Shown: positions 8,325-17,646, counted from the first letter of the stretch. The stretch: 64,000 nucleotides of DNA from JAFARZ01 sp035651595 (GCA_035651595.1 DASRFJ010000316.1:1-64000); one strand, 5' to 3'. The notes: generated by a model from the letters alone, not told the origin. Program-made: numbers and translations.

Positions 8325-9611
8325 ATGCCCGCCATCGTGCTTGTCGGGGCCCAGTGGGGCGACGAGGGCAAGGGCAAGGCGACCGACCTGCTCGGTGACC
8401 GCGTCGACTACGTGGTCAGGTACCAGGGCGGCAACAACGCCGGCCACACGGTCGTCATCGGCGACGAGAGCTACGCGCTGCACATGCTGCCGTCCGGCGT
8501 GCTCTCCCCCGAGGTCACCCCCGTCATCGGCAACGGCGTGGTGATCGACCCGCAGGTGCTGCTCGACGAGATCGACACGCTCCAGGCGCGCAACGTCGAC
8601 TGCGGCAAGCTGCTGGTGTCGGCGAACGCGCACCTGATCATGCCGTACCACCGGGCGCTGGACAAGGTAACCGAGCGCTATCTCGGCAGCAACCGGATCG
8701 GGACCACCGGCCGCGGCATCGGCCCGGCTTACGGCGACAAGATCGCCCGGGTGGGCATCCGGGTGCAGGACCTGTTCGACCCCGGCATCCTGCGGCAGAA
8801 GCTCGACCTGGTGCTGCGCGACAAGAACCAGATACTCGGCAAGGTCTACAACCGCCGCGCGATCGAGCTGGCGAAGATCGCCGAGGACTACAAGTCATAC
8901 GCCGAACGCCTCAAGCCGTACGTGGCCGACACCGGCCTGGTGCTCGGCAAGGCACTCGATCAGGGCAAGGTCGTGCTCCTCGAGGGCGCCCAGGCCACGA
9001 TGCTCGACGTGGACCACGGCACGTATCCGTTCGTGACCAGTTCCTCGCCAACGGCAGGCGGCGCCTGCGCCGGCTCTGGCATCGGGCCGACCAGGATCAG
9101 CCAGGTGATCGGCATCGTCAAGGCGTACACGACCCGCGTCGGCGAGGGCCCGTTCCCGACGGAACAAACCGACGAGAACGGCGAGTTCCTCCGCACGACC
9201 GGCGCGGAATACGGCGTGACCACGGGCAGACCGCGCCGCTGCGGCTGGTTCGACGCGGTGGTGGCGCGCTACGCCACCCGGGTCAACGGGATCACCAGCT
9301 ACTTCCTCACCAAGCTCGACGTGCTGTCCCGGCTGGACAAGGTGCCGGTGTGCGTCGCGTACGACGTGGACGGCACGCGGTACGACGAGATCCCGATGAC
9401 GCAGACCGATTTCCATCACGCCGAGCCGGTGTACGAGCACTTCGACGGCTGGGCCGAGGACATCTCGGGCGCGCGGGACTTCGCCGGCCTGCCGGCCAAC
9501 GCCCAGGCGTACGTGCGGGCGATCGAGGAGATGATCGGCGCGCCGATCGCCGGCATCGGCGTCGGCCCCCGCCGCGACCAGACGCTCCAGCTGAGGGATC
9601 TGCTCCGGTAG
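8325..9611 (+). CDS. purA: Adenylosuccinate synthetase
   Basis: PurA uses GTP to couple IMP and aspartate into adenylosuccinate, the first committed step to AMP. The ATG at 8325 gives 428 residues, the family norm. Signatures are VGAQWGDEGKGKATDLL at the N-terminus (catalytic Asp and P-loop), GGNNAGHTVV with the catalytic His, STRIGTTGRGIGPAY-like NRIGTTGRGIGPAYGDK (about residues 122-138), EGAQATMLDVDHGTYPFVTSS, and TTGRPRRCGWFD near residue 300. It heads a purine segment with purD 9 bp downstream, then ltrA and purB. Confidence 0.97.
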   Translation: MPAIVLVGAQWGDEGKGKATDLLGDRVDYVVRYQGGNNAGHTVVIGDESYALHMLPSGVLSPEVTPVIGNGVVIDPQVLLDEIDTLQARNVDCGKLLVSANAHLIMPYHRALDKVTERYLGSNRIGTTGRGIGPAYGDKIARVGIRVQDLFDPGILRQKLDLVLRDKNQILGKVYNRRAIELAKIAEDYKSYAERLKPYVADTGLVLGKALDQGKVVLLEGAQATMLDVDHGTYPFVTSSSPTAGGACAGSGIGPTRISQVIGIVKAYTTRVGEGPFPTEQTDENGEFLRTTGAEYGVTTGRPRRCGWFDAVVARYATRVNGITSYFLTKLDVLSRLDKVPVCVAYDVDGTRYDEIPMTQTDFHHAEPVYEHFDGWAEDISGARDFAGLPANAQAYVRAIEEMIGAPIAGIGVGPRRDQTLQLRDLLR

Positions 9612-9620
9612 CCTCGCCCC

Positions 9621-10823
9621 GTGCGCATACTCGTTATCGGCTCGGGCGGGCGCGAGCACGCGATCGTCCGGACGCTCGGCCGCGACCACGACCTGCACGC
9701 GTCACCGGGCAACCCAGGCATCGCCAGGCTCGCCGAGTTGCACCCCGGCGGGGACATCGCGAAGCTGGCCGGCGAACTCCGCCCCGATCTGGTGGTCATC
9801 GGCCCTGAAGCGCCGCTGGTGGCCGGGGTCGCTGACGAGATCGCGCGGAACGGCGTTCCCTGCTTCGGCCCGTCACAGCGCGCCGCGATGCTGGAGGGGT
9901 CGAAGACGTTCGCTAAGCGAGTCATGGCCGAGGCCGGGATACCCACCGCGCGGTCCTTCACCTGCGAGACAAGTGCGGAGGTTGCGGAAGCACTGAGGTC
10001 GTTCAGCCCGAATTATGTGGTTAAGGACGACGCGCTCGCGGCGGGCAAAGGCGTGGTGGTGACCACGGACATCGCCGTCGCTACCGAGCACGCGGCGCGG
10101 TGCGGCACGGTGGTGATCGAGGAGTTCCTCGACGGGCCCGAGGTGTCGCTGTTCGCGGTGTGCGACGGGACGACCGCGGTGCCGCTGCTGCCCGCGCAGG
10201 ACTTCAAGCGCGCCCGCGACGGCGACCAGGGGCCGAACACCGGGGGGATGGGCGCCTACGCGCCGCTGCCGTGGGCGCCGCCCGGCCTGACCGGGCAGGT
10301 GATGGACCTGGTCATCCAGCCGGCCGTGGACGCGATGCGGCGGCGCGGCACGCCGTACCGCGGCCTGCTGTACGCGGGCCTGGCGCTGACGTCGGCCGGC
10401 ATCAAGGTGATCGAGTTCAACGCGCGGTTCGGCGACCCGGAGACCCAGGTGGTGCTGGACCGGCTGGCGTCTCCGCTGGCGGATCTGCTGTACGGCGCGG
10501 CGACCGGTGAGCTGGGATCACTGACGCCCCGGTGGCGGGACGGGGCGGCGGTGGCCGTGGTGATAGCCGCGCCGGGCTACCCGGAGGCAGCGGTCCGCGG
10601 CGCCGGAATACGGCTGGGTGCGGCGCGTGCTGACGGATACGTGCTGCACGCGGGGACGGCGCTGGGCGCCGGCGGAGAACTGGTGGCCGCGGGCGGCCGC
10701 GTGCTGAACGCGGTGGGGACCGGGCCGGACGTGGCGGCCGCGCGTGCGGTGGCGTACGAGGTGGCCGAGGCGATCGAGATGGACGGCGGCTGGTACCGCC
10801 GGGACATAGCTCTGCTCGGATGA
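9621..10823 (+). CDS. purD: Phosphoribosylamine-glycine ligase
   Basis: This ATP-grasp enzyme makes glycinamide ribonucleotide, the second step of de novo purine synthesis. The GTG start at 9621 gives MRILVIGSGGREHAI, the standard N-terminus. Other motifs are SPGNPGIA, LVVIGPEAPLVAG, the ATP-grasp segment YVVKDDALAAGKGV, FLDGPEVSLFAVCDG, DQGPNTGGMGAYAP and the metal-binding EFNARFGDPETQ. At 400 residues it is slightly shorter than E. coli PurD. It lies 9 bp after purA, and its stop overlaps the ltrA start (ATGA), so the four genes to purB form one operon. Confidence 0.96.
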   Translation: MRILVIGSGGREHAIVRTLGRDHDLHASPGNPGIARLAELHPGGDIAKLAGELRPDLVVIGPEAPLVAGVADEIARNGVPCFGPSQRAAMLEGSKTFAKRVMAEAGIPTARSFTCETSAEVAEALRSFSPNYVVKDDALAAGKGVVVTTDIAVATEHAARCGTVVIEEFLDGPEVSLFAVCDGTTAVPLLPAQDFKRARDGDQGPNTGGMGAYAPLPWAPPGLTGQVMDLVIQPAVDAMRRRGTPYRGLLYAGLALTSAGIKVIEFNARFGDPETQVVLDRLASPLADLLYGAATGELGSLTPRWRDGAAVAVVIAAPGYPEAAVRGAGIRLGAARADGYVLHAGTALGAGGELVAAGGRVLNAVGTGPDVAAARAVAYEVAEAIEMDGGWYRRDIALLG

Positions 10824-11935
10824 CTCCCGACGCGCCGCTGCGGGTCAGTACGCTCGAGCTGTTCTTCGACCTGGTCTTCGTATTCACGATCACACAGCTG
10901 ACCAGCCTGCTCGCGCGCGACGGCGTGACCGGGCCGGACGCTATCCGGGTGCTGCTGATCTTCGGCGTGCTGTGGTGGATGTACGGCGGTTACGCCTGGC
11001 TGACCAACACGCGCACGCCGTCCCAGACACCGGAACGCCTGCTCCTGCTGCTCGGCATGGCCGGTTTCCTGATCGTCGGGCTGGCCATCCCGAAGGCGTT
11101 CGACCGGCGCGGCGAGGGCATCGCGCTCGCGCTTGGTTACCTGCTGGTCATCGCGGTGCACGGAGTGCTGTACCAGCGGGTGAACCGGAACATACTGCGG
11201 GTGGTGCCGATCAACGTGGCGGCGGCGGTGCTGGTGCTCGTAGCCGCGCTGACCGGCGGCGCGGCCGCCTACGTGCTGTGGGCGCTGGCGCTGGCCGGCC
11301 CGGTCATCTCGCCGCTGATCGTCCATCCGCGCGGGCGGTTCGCGATCCAGCCGTCGCACTTCGTGGAACGGCACGGTGCGTTGATCATCGTCGTGTTCGG
11401 CGAATCGGTGGCCGATATCGGCATCGGCGCGGCCGATCACCCGGTTAGCGTGAGCCTGGTGGCGGCCGCGGTGCTCGGCCTGGCACTGACCGCCACGCTG
11501 TGGTGGGCGTACTTCGGCGTCGCGGACGACGAACGTGCCGAGGACGCGTTCACCCGCGCGGACCCGGCCATCCGGCCCGCGCTGGCGCTGAACGCGTACT
11601 GGTACTCCTATATCCCGATGCTGCTGGGCATCGTGGGGCTGGCCGCCGGGATCAAGGTAGCGATGCTGAACCCGGGCGCCGGACTGCCGTGGCGGCCGAG
11701 CCTGGTGCTGGGCGGCGGCGTGGCGCTGTTCCTCGCCGGGGACGTGTGTTTCCGGTATGCGCTGCGGATCGGCGTGCTGCGCTACCGGACCGCGGGCGCG
11801 ATCGCCGCGCTGGCCGTGTCGGCGGTAGGGAAAGCGAGTGCCGCGGCGGAGATCGCGCTGCTGGCCGCGGTCGTGGCCAGTGCCCTGGTGGCGGAACGCA
11901 GGGCCCGGATCACGCCAGATACCGTGGACGCATGA
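10820..11935 (+). CDS. LtrA family (low-temperature requirement) membrane protein
   Basis: A 371-residue polytopic protein of the LtrA family. It opens with the diagnostic RVSTLELFFDLVFVFTITQLT, followed by WWMYGGYAWLTNT and about ten further hydrophobic segments. HGALIIVVFGESVADIGIG, near residue 195, is the second family hallmark. Function is not established; the name comes from a Listeria cold-growth mutant. ATGA overlaps join it to purD upstream and purB downstream, which puts an unrelated membrane protein inside a purine operon. Confidence 0.9.
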   Translation: MTPDAPLRVSTLELFFDLVFVFTITQLTSLLARDGVTGPDAIRVLLIFGVLWWMYGGYAWLTNTRTPSQTPERLLLLLGMAGFLIVGLAIPKAFDRRGEGIALALGYLLVIAVHGVLYQRVNRNILRVVPINVAAAVLVLVAALTGGAAAYVLWALALAGPVISPLIVHPRGRFAIQPSHFVERHGALIIVVFGESVADIGIGAADHPVSVSLVAAAVLGLALTATLWWAYFGVADDERAEDAFTRADPAIRPALALNAYWYSYIPMLLGIVGLAAGIKVAMLNPGAGLPWRPSLVLGGGVALFLAGDVCFRYALRIGVLRYRTAGAIAALAVSAVGKASAAAEIALLAAVVASALVAERRARITPDTVDA

Positions 11936-13257
11936 TCTCGCGGTACACGCTGCCCGACATGGGCAAGGTCTGGAGCGACGCGCACAAGTACGAGCTATGG
12001 TGCCGGATCGAACTACTGGTGCTTGAGGCGCACGCGGCGGCCGGCACCGTGCCCGGCGATGCCGTGGAGCCGGTGCGGAACGCGCCGCCGCCGACGCCAG
12101 AGGCCGTCGCGGCCGTGGAGGCGGTCACCGACCACGACGTGATCGCGTTCCTCACCGCGTGGGCGGACAACACCACGCCGCGGTCCGCGGCCGCCTACGT
12201 GCACTACGGCATGACGTCCTCCGACCTGCTGGACACCGCGCTCGCGATCCAGCTGACCGAGGCCACCGACCTGCTGCTGGCCAAGGCGGACACGCTGGTC
12301 GCCACGCTGCGGGACCACGCGCTGGAACACGCCGGGACGCTCCGGGCGGGCCGGACGCACGGCATCCACGCCGAACCGGACACCTGGGGACACCGGGTGG
12401 CCGACTTCGCGTTCGCGATGGCGCGGAGCCGGGACCGGCTGCGCGCGGCGCGGTCGGCGGTCGCCGTGGGGACGCTGTCCGGTCCGGTCGGCACGTACTC
12501 CAACATCGACCCGGCGATCGAGGCGTCGGTGATGGCTTCGCTGGGCCTGCGGCCGGCCGAGGTGGCGACGCAGGTGGTGATCCGGGACGGCATCGCGGAA
12601 TGGGTGAGCGCGCTGGCGATCCTGGCCAGCGTGTGCGAAGCGGTGGCGCTGGAGGTGCGGCACGGCCAGCGGACCGAGCTGCGGGAGGTCGCCGAGCCGT
12701 TCCGGTCCGGGCAGAAGGGGTCTTCGGCGATGCCGCACAAGAGGAACCCGATCCGGTCCGAGCGGATCTGCGGGCTCGCCCGCCTGGTGCGCAGTTATGT
12801 GACTCCTGTCACAGAGGGAATTCCGCTGTGGCACGAGAGAGATATCTCGCATTCTTCGGTGGAGCGGGTGGCCCTGCCGGACGCGGCGACGGTCAGTGAT
12901 TACCTGCTGCACCTGACCACCGGGCTGATCACCGGGCTGACCGTGGACGCCGGCCGGATGCGCGCGAACCTGGATCTGACCGGCGGGCTGATGTATTCCT
13001 CGGCGGTCCTGTTGGAGCTGGTCAGCGCCGGCCTGTCGCGGGAAGAGGCGTACGCGATCGTGCAGGCGGCGGCGATGGACACGTGGGATGGGCTCGCTGC
13101 CGGCGCTGATCCCGTGCTGTTCCCCGAAGCGCTGCGTAAGCAGGCCGCGACACGCGGACAGGCACTTCCGGACGCGGTTATAGACAGGGCATTCCGGCCG
13201 GAAGGGTACACCGAACGGCTAGCTCCCATCTTCGAGCGCCTCGCGCGGCTATCCTGA
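11932..13257 (+). CDS. purB: Adenylosuccinate lyase
   Basis: PurB acts twice in purine synthesis, cleaving SAICAR and adenylosuccinate with release of fumarate. The ATG at 11932 overlaps the ltrA stop, giving MISRYTLPDMGKVWSD and 441 residues. Visible motifs are HYGMTSSDLLDTA (about residue 88), the catalytic-His region AGRTHGIHAEPDTWGHRV, and the superfamily signature GSSAMPHKRNPIRSE near residue 265. purC is not adjacent; the gene is followed after 5 bp by murA, which could be cotranscribed. Confidence 0.96.
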   Translation: MISRYTLPDMGKVWSDAHKYELWCRIELLVLEAHAAAGTVPGDAVEPVRNAPPPTPEAVAAVEAVTDHDVIAFLTAWADNTTPRSAAAYVHYGMTSSDLLDTALAIQLTEATDLLLAKADTLVATLRDHALEHAGTLRAGRTHGIHAEPDTWGHRVADFAFAMARSRDRLRAARSAVAVGTLSGPVGTYSNIDPAIEASVMASLGLRPAEVATQVVIRDGIAEWVSALAILASVCEAVALEVRHGQRTELREVAEPFRSGQKGSSAMPHKRNPIRSERICGLARLVRSYVTPVTEGIPLWHERDISHSSVERVALPDAATVSDYLLHLTTGLITGLTVDAGRMRANLDLTGGLMYSSAVLLELVSAGLSREEAYAIVQAAAMDTWDGLAAGADPVLFPEALRKQAATRGQALPDAVIDRAFRPEGYTERLAPIFERLARLS

Positions 13258-13262
13258 CATCC

Positions 13263-14543
13263 ATGACCAACGCACCCGAGACTCGCTACCGCGTGCGCGG
13301 CGGCGCTCCGCTGCACGGCACCGTCTTCGTGCAGGGCGCGAAGAACGCGGCGCTGAAGATGATCGCGGCGTCGCTGCTGACGGCGAACGGGCGCACGGTG
13401 CTGAGAAACGTGCCGCCGATCGAGGACGTCAGGCGTGCCGTGGAGCTGGCCGAGGCGGTCGGCGCGCTGGTGGAGTTCCACGAGGCGGAGCGGACGCTGG
13501 TCGTGGACGCGTCCCGGCTGACCAGCCCGGTGCTCCCCGCCGAGATCGCGCGGCGGTTCCGCGCCTCGGTGCTGTTCGTGCCCGCGCTGCTGCACCGGTT
13601 CGGCGAGGCGGTCATCGAAGGCGTCGGCGGCTGCAACCTGGGCAGCCGCAACCTGGACTTCCACTACCGCGGCTTCACCCGGCTCGGCGCCGTGGTGGAC
13701 GAGGGCGAGTCGGTCATCCGGATCAAGGCGAGCAAGCTCCAAGGCGCGCACATGTACCTGGACACGCCGTCGCACACCGGGACCGAGAACCTGATCATGG
13801 CGGCGTCGGTGGCGCCGGGCAAGAGCGTGATCGACAACACTGCGCAGGAGCCCGAGGTCCTCGACGTCATCGCGTTCCTCACCAAGATGGGCGCCCGGAT
13901 CAGCGGCGGCGGCACCGGGTTCATCACGGTGCACGGCGTGGAGGAGCTGACCGCGGTAGAGCACACGGTGATGGCGGACCGGCTCGACGCCGGCGTGTTC
14001 GCCATGGCAGCGGCCATCACCGGGGGCGAGCTGAACCTCGTGGGGGCGTCGCTGGACCACTTCGGCGTGGTGCGGTGGAAGCTGGAGCAGATGGGCGTCG
14101 AGTTCGCCGAGCACGGCGCCGTGCTGTCCGTGCGCCGGGAGCGGCCGCTGCGCCCGGTCAACGTGATCACCGGCCCGTACCCAGGCTTCGCGACCGACCT
14201 TCAGTCGCCGATCATGGCCTTGGCCTGCCTGGCCGAGGGCGCGAGCTATATTCGCGAGACGATCTTCGACGGCCGGTACACGCTGGTCGGCGAGCTGAAC
14301 AAGATGGGCGCCAGCGTCGAGTTCGACGGCAACGTGGCGATCGTGCACGGGCCAGCTCCGCTGCGCGGCGCCGAGGTGGTGGCGCATGACCTGCGCACCG
14401 GCATCGCGCTGGTGCTGGCCGGGCTCGCCGCCGAGGGTGAGACGGTGATCGCGCCGGGATACCTGATCGACCGCGGCCACGCCGCGATCGCGCAGCGGTT
14501 CACCTCGCTCGGCGCCGACATCACCGCGGAGTCCGACGCGTAG
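13263..14543 (+). CDS. murA: UDP-N-acetylglucosamine 1-carboxyvinyltransferase
   Basis: MurA transfers enolpyruvate from PEP to UDP-GlcNAc, the first committed step of peptidoglycan precursor synthesis in the cytoplasm. The 426-residue product shows VQGAKNAALKMIAASLL (about 23-39), RASVLFVPALLHRFGEA, and GGCNLGSRNLDFH with Cys124 where the fosfomycin-sensitive catalytic Cys sits. HTGTENLIMAA and YPGFATDLQSPIMALA follow. Some actinobacteria carry a second MurA-like paralogue; only this copy is visible here. It lies 5 bp after purB and is followed by the structured repeat at 14617. Confidence 0.94.
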   Translation: MTNAPETRYRVRGGAPLHGTVFVQGAKNAALKMIAASLLTANGRTVLRNVPPIEDVRRAVELAEAVGALVEFHEAERTLVVDASRLTSPVLPAEIARRFRASVLFVPALLHRFGEAVIEGVGGCNLGSRNLDFHYRGFTRLGAVVDEGESVIRIKASKLQGAHMYLDTPSHTGTENLIMAASVAPGKSVIDNTAQEPEVLDVIAFLTKMGARISGGGTGFITVHGVEELTAVEHTVMADRLDAGVFAMAAAITGGELNLVGASLDHFGVVRWKLEQMGVEFAEHGAVLSVRRERPLRPVNVITGPYPGFATDLQSPIMALACLAEGASYIRETIFDGRYTLVGELNKMGASVEFDGNVAIVHGPAPLRGAEVVAHDLRTGIALVLAGLAAEGETVIAPGYLIDRGHAAIAQRFTSLGADITAESDA

Positions 14544-14616
14544 CCGATGGTGCGCGGCCACCCGAGGCCCCACCCGGACGCCGGGCCTAGCCGCGTGCGC
14601 GCAGCGCGGTTTGATC

Positions 14617-14772
14617 GGCAATCCGCCTGCTCGAAGCTGGACATACCGGCATATCCCAGGCGCGAGAGCGAGCGGGCCGGATCATTGCGGACACTTACCC
14701 CCCCAATCCGGGGGGTAAGTGTCCGCAATAATTTCCGAGCGCTACGCCAAGCCCGAGCAGACCGCTAAACGG
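14617..14772. repeat. Dispersed structured repeat, copy 1
   Basis: About 155 bp shared in the same orientation with 30882-31038. The core is a perfect hairpin: a 20-bp stem (14684-14703 with 14710-14729) around a 6-base loop, ending in a run of Cs and Gs at the apex. Flanks common to both copies include GGCGCGAGAGCGAGCGGGCC-like sequence on the left and GCCCG(A/G)GCAGACCGCT on the right. It fills most of the 314-bp gap between the convergent murA and protease genes, for which it could also act as a two-way terminator. Confidence 0.85.
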
Positions 14773-14857
14773 CAAGGCCATGCTTGAACAAACCGGGGCA
14801 TTGCAGGCAGCCAGCACTGCAACCGGCCCCGCCACACCGGCAAACGGCGCGCGGCGC

Positions 14858-15721
14858 TTAGCTCTGGGTGGCTTGTTTGTAGAGCTTCTGGATGTCGCTG
14901 CCTAGGTAGGCGCAGTACGACACGTCCGCGGTGTTGCCGCCCTCCTGGTAGCCGCCGATCACGCCGATGATCGTGCCGGTCCTCGTTGCCGGGTCGAACC
15001 TGGTGACCCACGGGCTGCCGCTGGTGCCGCCGGTGTAGTTGGCGCAGGCGAACTTCAGCTGGGTGGGGCTCTGCTGGCTCGTCCAGTTCTCGCAGGCGAT
15101 CGGCGCGCTGGCGCTGGACGGGTAGCCGGTGACCCGGACCAGGTGCTGGTAACCGGTGCCGAACGCGATCTTGTTGGCGCCGGTCACGTCCTGGATGTTG
15201 CTGCCGTTGAGGGGCTTGAGCAGGACGAACGCGACGTCGAAGTCCGGATCGGCCCCGTTCTGCCAGCGCGGGTCGAGCACGTACCGCGCCGGCGTCCACA
15301 CGCCGTGCGGGCTATCCCCGTTCGAGTAGTCCGGGATGAACACGACGTTCGTCCTGCTGGCGGTGCCGTTGCCCGCGTTGACGCAGTGCGCCGCCGTGAT
15401 GAGCAGGTTGTGCTCGGGGCTGTCCACCACGCTCGCCGTGCAAAAGTGGTTGCCCGAATTGTCGCTGTCGAACAGCGCGCCGACGCGGAGCGCGCGCACG
15501 TTCTCCCTGGGTGACGGCGTCGAGCGGGGCTCCGGCAGCCCCGAATGCCGCGCGGCGCGCCAGGGCTGGGCGCCCCGGAGCCGCTGGGCGGTCCAGTAAC
15601 CGGGACCGGGGAGCCGGCTGCCCGCCGTCGACGAGCAACCCGTGAGCGCTGCTAGCGCCGCCGTTCCGAGAGCCGCGGCCCTTAGCGCGATCCTGGCCCG
15701 CACGGTGCCGGACACGATCAT
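14858..15721 (-). CDS. Exported V8-like serine protease (probable lipoprotein)
   Basis: A 287-residue secreted protein. The N-terminus has a charged start, a hydrophobic stretch and the lipobox LAALTGC with Cys29, so membrane anchoring by lipidation is likely. The mature part is a trypsin-like fold closest to glutamyl-endopeptidase/V8 proteins: TAAHC with His112, PDFDVAFV with Asp162, and GGTSGSPW with Ser234 form the catalytic triad. The Cys pair C94/C113 may form the usual disulfide around the histidine loop. It converges on murA across the structured repeat and lies 23 bp downstream of the aminotransferase gene. Confidence 0.88.
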   Translation of the reverse strand: MIVSGTVRARIALRAAALGTAALAALTGCSSTAGSRLPGPGYWTAQRLRGAQPWRAARHSGLPEPRSTPSPRENVRALRVGALFDSDNSGNHFCTASVVDSPEHNLLITAAHCVNAGNGTASRTNVVFIPDYSNGDSPHGVWTPARYVLDPRWQNGADPDFDVAFVLLKPLNGSNIQDVTGANKIAFGTGYQHLVRVTGYPSSASAPIACENWTSQQSPTQLKFACANYTGGTSGSPWVTRFDPATRTGTIIGVIGGYQEGGNTADVSYCAYLGSDIQKLYKQATQS

Positions 15722-15744
15722 GACTACCCCCTGTAGTCAGGATC

Positions 15745-16851
15745 TTACCCCCGGGGGGAGCCGTCCCCCCGGACCCCCACGGCTGACTTCCAGGCGCGGG
15801 CCACCTGGAGGAAGGCGTCGTTGGCCTCGGGATCGCCGATCGTCACCCTGACTCCCTCGTCGCCGAACGGCCGGATCGCGATGCCCTCCGCCTCGCACGC
15901 CGCGGCGAACTCCATCGTGCGATCGCCCAACCGGAGCCAGACGAAGTTACCCTCGGTCGGCGGCACGGTCCAGCCGGACGCGAGCAGTTCCTCGCGCACC
16001 CTGGTCCGCTCCTTGACGGTCAGCTCGACGCGCTCGAGCAGCTCATCTTCGGCGGCCAGCGACGCGATCGCGGCCGCCTGCGCGATGTGGTTGACCGAGA
16101 ACGTCAGCATCGTGGCGCGCACCGCCGCGGCCACCGGCGGCTGCGCGATCATGAATCCGACCCGGAGCCCGGCCAGGCCGTACGCCTTGGAGAAGGTGCG
16201 CAGCACCGCGACGTTGGGCCGGTCCCGGTAGACGCGGATCCCGTCCGGCACCGCGGCGTCCCTGATGTACTCGTGGTAGGCCTCGTCGAGCACGACCAGG
16301 CAGTTCTCCGGCACCCGGTCGAGGAACGCGGTCAGCTCGGCCTCGTGCACGGCCGTGCTGGTCGGATTGTTCGGGTTGCAGACGAAGATCATCCTGGTGC
16401 TGGGGGTGATCGCGTCCGCCATCGCAGCCAGGTCGTGCACCTCGTCCTTGAGCGGCACAAGGACGGAGGTCGCGCCGGCCAGCGCGGCCAGCGTCGGGTA
16501 CGCCTCGAACGAACGCCAGGCATACAGCACCTCTGTGCCCGGCTCGCTGACCGCTTCGAACAGCTGCTGGGCCACGCCCACCGAACCGCAGCCCACCGCC
16601 ACATGGCTGGCCGGGACGTCGTACCGCGCCGCGATCGCCTCGATCAGCGCCGTCGCGCCGTTGTCCGGGTACCGGTGGACATGCCGTGCCGCCTCGGCGA
16701 TGACCTCGACAACGGACGGCAGCGGGCCGTAGGGGGATTCATTCGAGGACAGCTTGTGCGACCGGCCGGCCGCGCTGACGGGTGTCCGGCCAGGCTGGTA
16801 GGCCGGAAACCCATCTAGCACGGAACGGAATCGCGGGGACGCGTCAGTCAT
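15745..16851 (-). CDS. pat: Histidinol-phosphate / aromatic aminotransferase (HisC2/Pat type)
   Basis: A 368-residue class I/II PLP-dependent aminotransferase. LSSNESPYGPLPSV, NPNNPTST, LDEAYHEY and the PLP-lysine segment RTFSKAYGLAGLRVGF with Lys222 are all present. It is not in a histidine operon, and the sequence near Lys222 matches the stand-alone actinobacterial HisC2/Pat group, which uses aromatic 2-oxo acids or histidinol phosphate; the exact substrate is not certain. Beyond residue ~358 (after AWKSAVG) the C-terminus is encoded by a G/C-rich palindromic stretch that resembles the element at 53505, so this tail may be an insertion. Confidence 0.88.
   Translation of the reverse strand: MTDASPRFRSVLDGFPAYQPGRTPVSAAGRSHKLSSNESPYGPLPSVVEVIAEAARHVHRYPDNGATALIEAIAARYDVPASHVAVGCGSVGVAQQLFEAVSEPGTEVLYAWRSFEAYPTLAALAGATSVLVPLKDEVHDLAAMADAITPSTRMIFVCNPNNPTSTAVHEAELTAFLDRVPENCLVVLDEAYHEYIRDAAVPDGIRVYRDRPNVAVLRTFSKAYGLAGLRVGFMIAQPPVAAAVRATMLTFSVNHIAQAAAIASLAAEDELLERVELTVKERTRVREELLASGWTVPPTEGNFVWLRLGDRTMEFAAACEAEGIAIRPFGDEGVRVTIGDPEANDAFLQVARAWKSAVGVRGDGSPRG
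15749..15779. repeat. Degenerate copy of the G/C palindromic element
   Basis: The + strand reads CCCCC, then GGGGGG, AGCCGT, CCCCCC, GGA, CCCCC. This is the same run order as the elements at 53505 and 57741, but with a shortened centre. It covers the stop codon region and the last ~9 codons of the aminotransferase gene. Confidence 0.4.
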
Positions 16852-16875
16852 TCCCCCAGTCTGACACCCACGCTG

Positions 16876-17646
16876 TCAGTGCAGCGACTCGGCCGCCCTG
16901 GCATATGCGTCGGCGGCCAGCACCTTGGCACCCTGCTCGGAAGCATCCGGCCCGAGGATCGTCACGGCGCCCACGTACCCGTTGGCGCGGAAGACCACCG
17001 ACCACATGTTCACACCCGCGTACCCCTCGGCCTTGACGTTGAGCGCCCGTGCCTGCTGGGCGACACCGCTCACCGGAACTTCCTTGACCGAGTAGGTGAA
17101 CGTCCTGCCCGCGACCGTGGCGCGATAGTGCGCACAGCCGGGCGGCAGCTCGGTGGCCAGCGCCTCGGCGGCGGTCGTCGGAGACGTCGCGACGATGACC
17201 TCGGACACGCCGTCCTGGCCCACCCGGAACGTCACGACCGAGGCGGGCGCGTTGGCGAACGCCGCCGAGTTGAAGCCGGTGACGGTGGCCTGTGCGCAAC
17301 TCGCCGGGGTGACCGTGACCCCGCGCATGCTCTGCTTGCCGGTCTGCGCGTCTGGCAGCTTGCTGAACGCGCCCGCCTCTGGCGTCGCGGCCGGCTGCTG
17401 CCCGTTCACCTTGGTGAGCAGGGCGCCGCGCAGCTGCGCCGCCGTGAAGCTGGCCGGGATGCCCGCCGCGGCCATCCCGGCGGACGAGGTCGTGCTGGCC
17501 GAGGCGGCCGCACCCGAGCCGGCCGCGCCGGCGCCTGATGAGGAGCAGCCCGCGACGGCGACCGCGGCCGCACCCGCGGCAGCTAGCAGCGCCGCGGCAT
17601 GCGGCACGGGCCGCGCGCCGCGGCACCGCCTGTAACGTTCTGACAT
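16876..17646 (-). CDS. Lipoprotein with PknH-sensor-like domain
   Basis: The ATG at 17646 gives 256 residues; the frame is open further upstream, but that leader has no coding character. The N-terminus is a lipoprotein signal ending VAVAGC with Cys34, then a Ser/Ala/Gly-rich linker to ~65. The rest (from FTAAQLRGALLT) has two Cys residues and the alternating hydrophobic pattern seen in the extracellular PknH-like sensor domains of actinobacterial lipoproteins; that match is tentative. The ribosome-binding site overlaps one arm of a long hairpin (17657-17696), suggesting control of translation or a repressor site. Confidence 0.7.
   Translation of the reverse strand: MSERYRRCRGARPVPHAAALLAAAGAAAVAVAGCSSSGAGAAGSGAAASASTTSSAGMAAAGIPASFTAAQLRGALLTKVNGQQPAATPEAGAFSKLPDAQTGKQSMRGVTVTPASCAQATVTGFNSAAFANAPASVVTFRVGQDGVSEVIVATSPTTAAEALATELPPGCAHYRATVAGRTFTYSVKEVPVSGVAQQARALNVKAEGYAGVNMWSVVFRANGYVGAVTILGPDASEQGAKVLAADAYARAAESLH

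Noticed and set aside
12900..14621. A 573-residue open frame opposite murA
   Set aside because: No domain; murA on the + strand is complete with its catalytic Cys.
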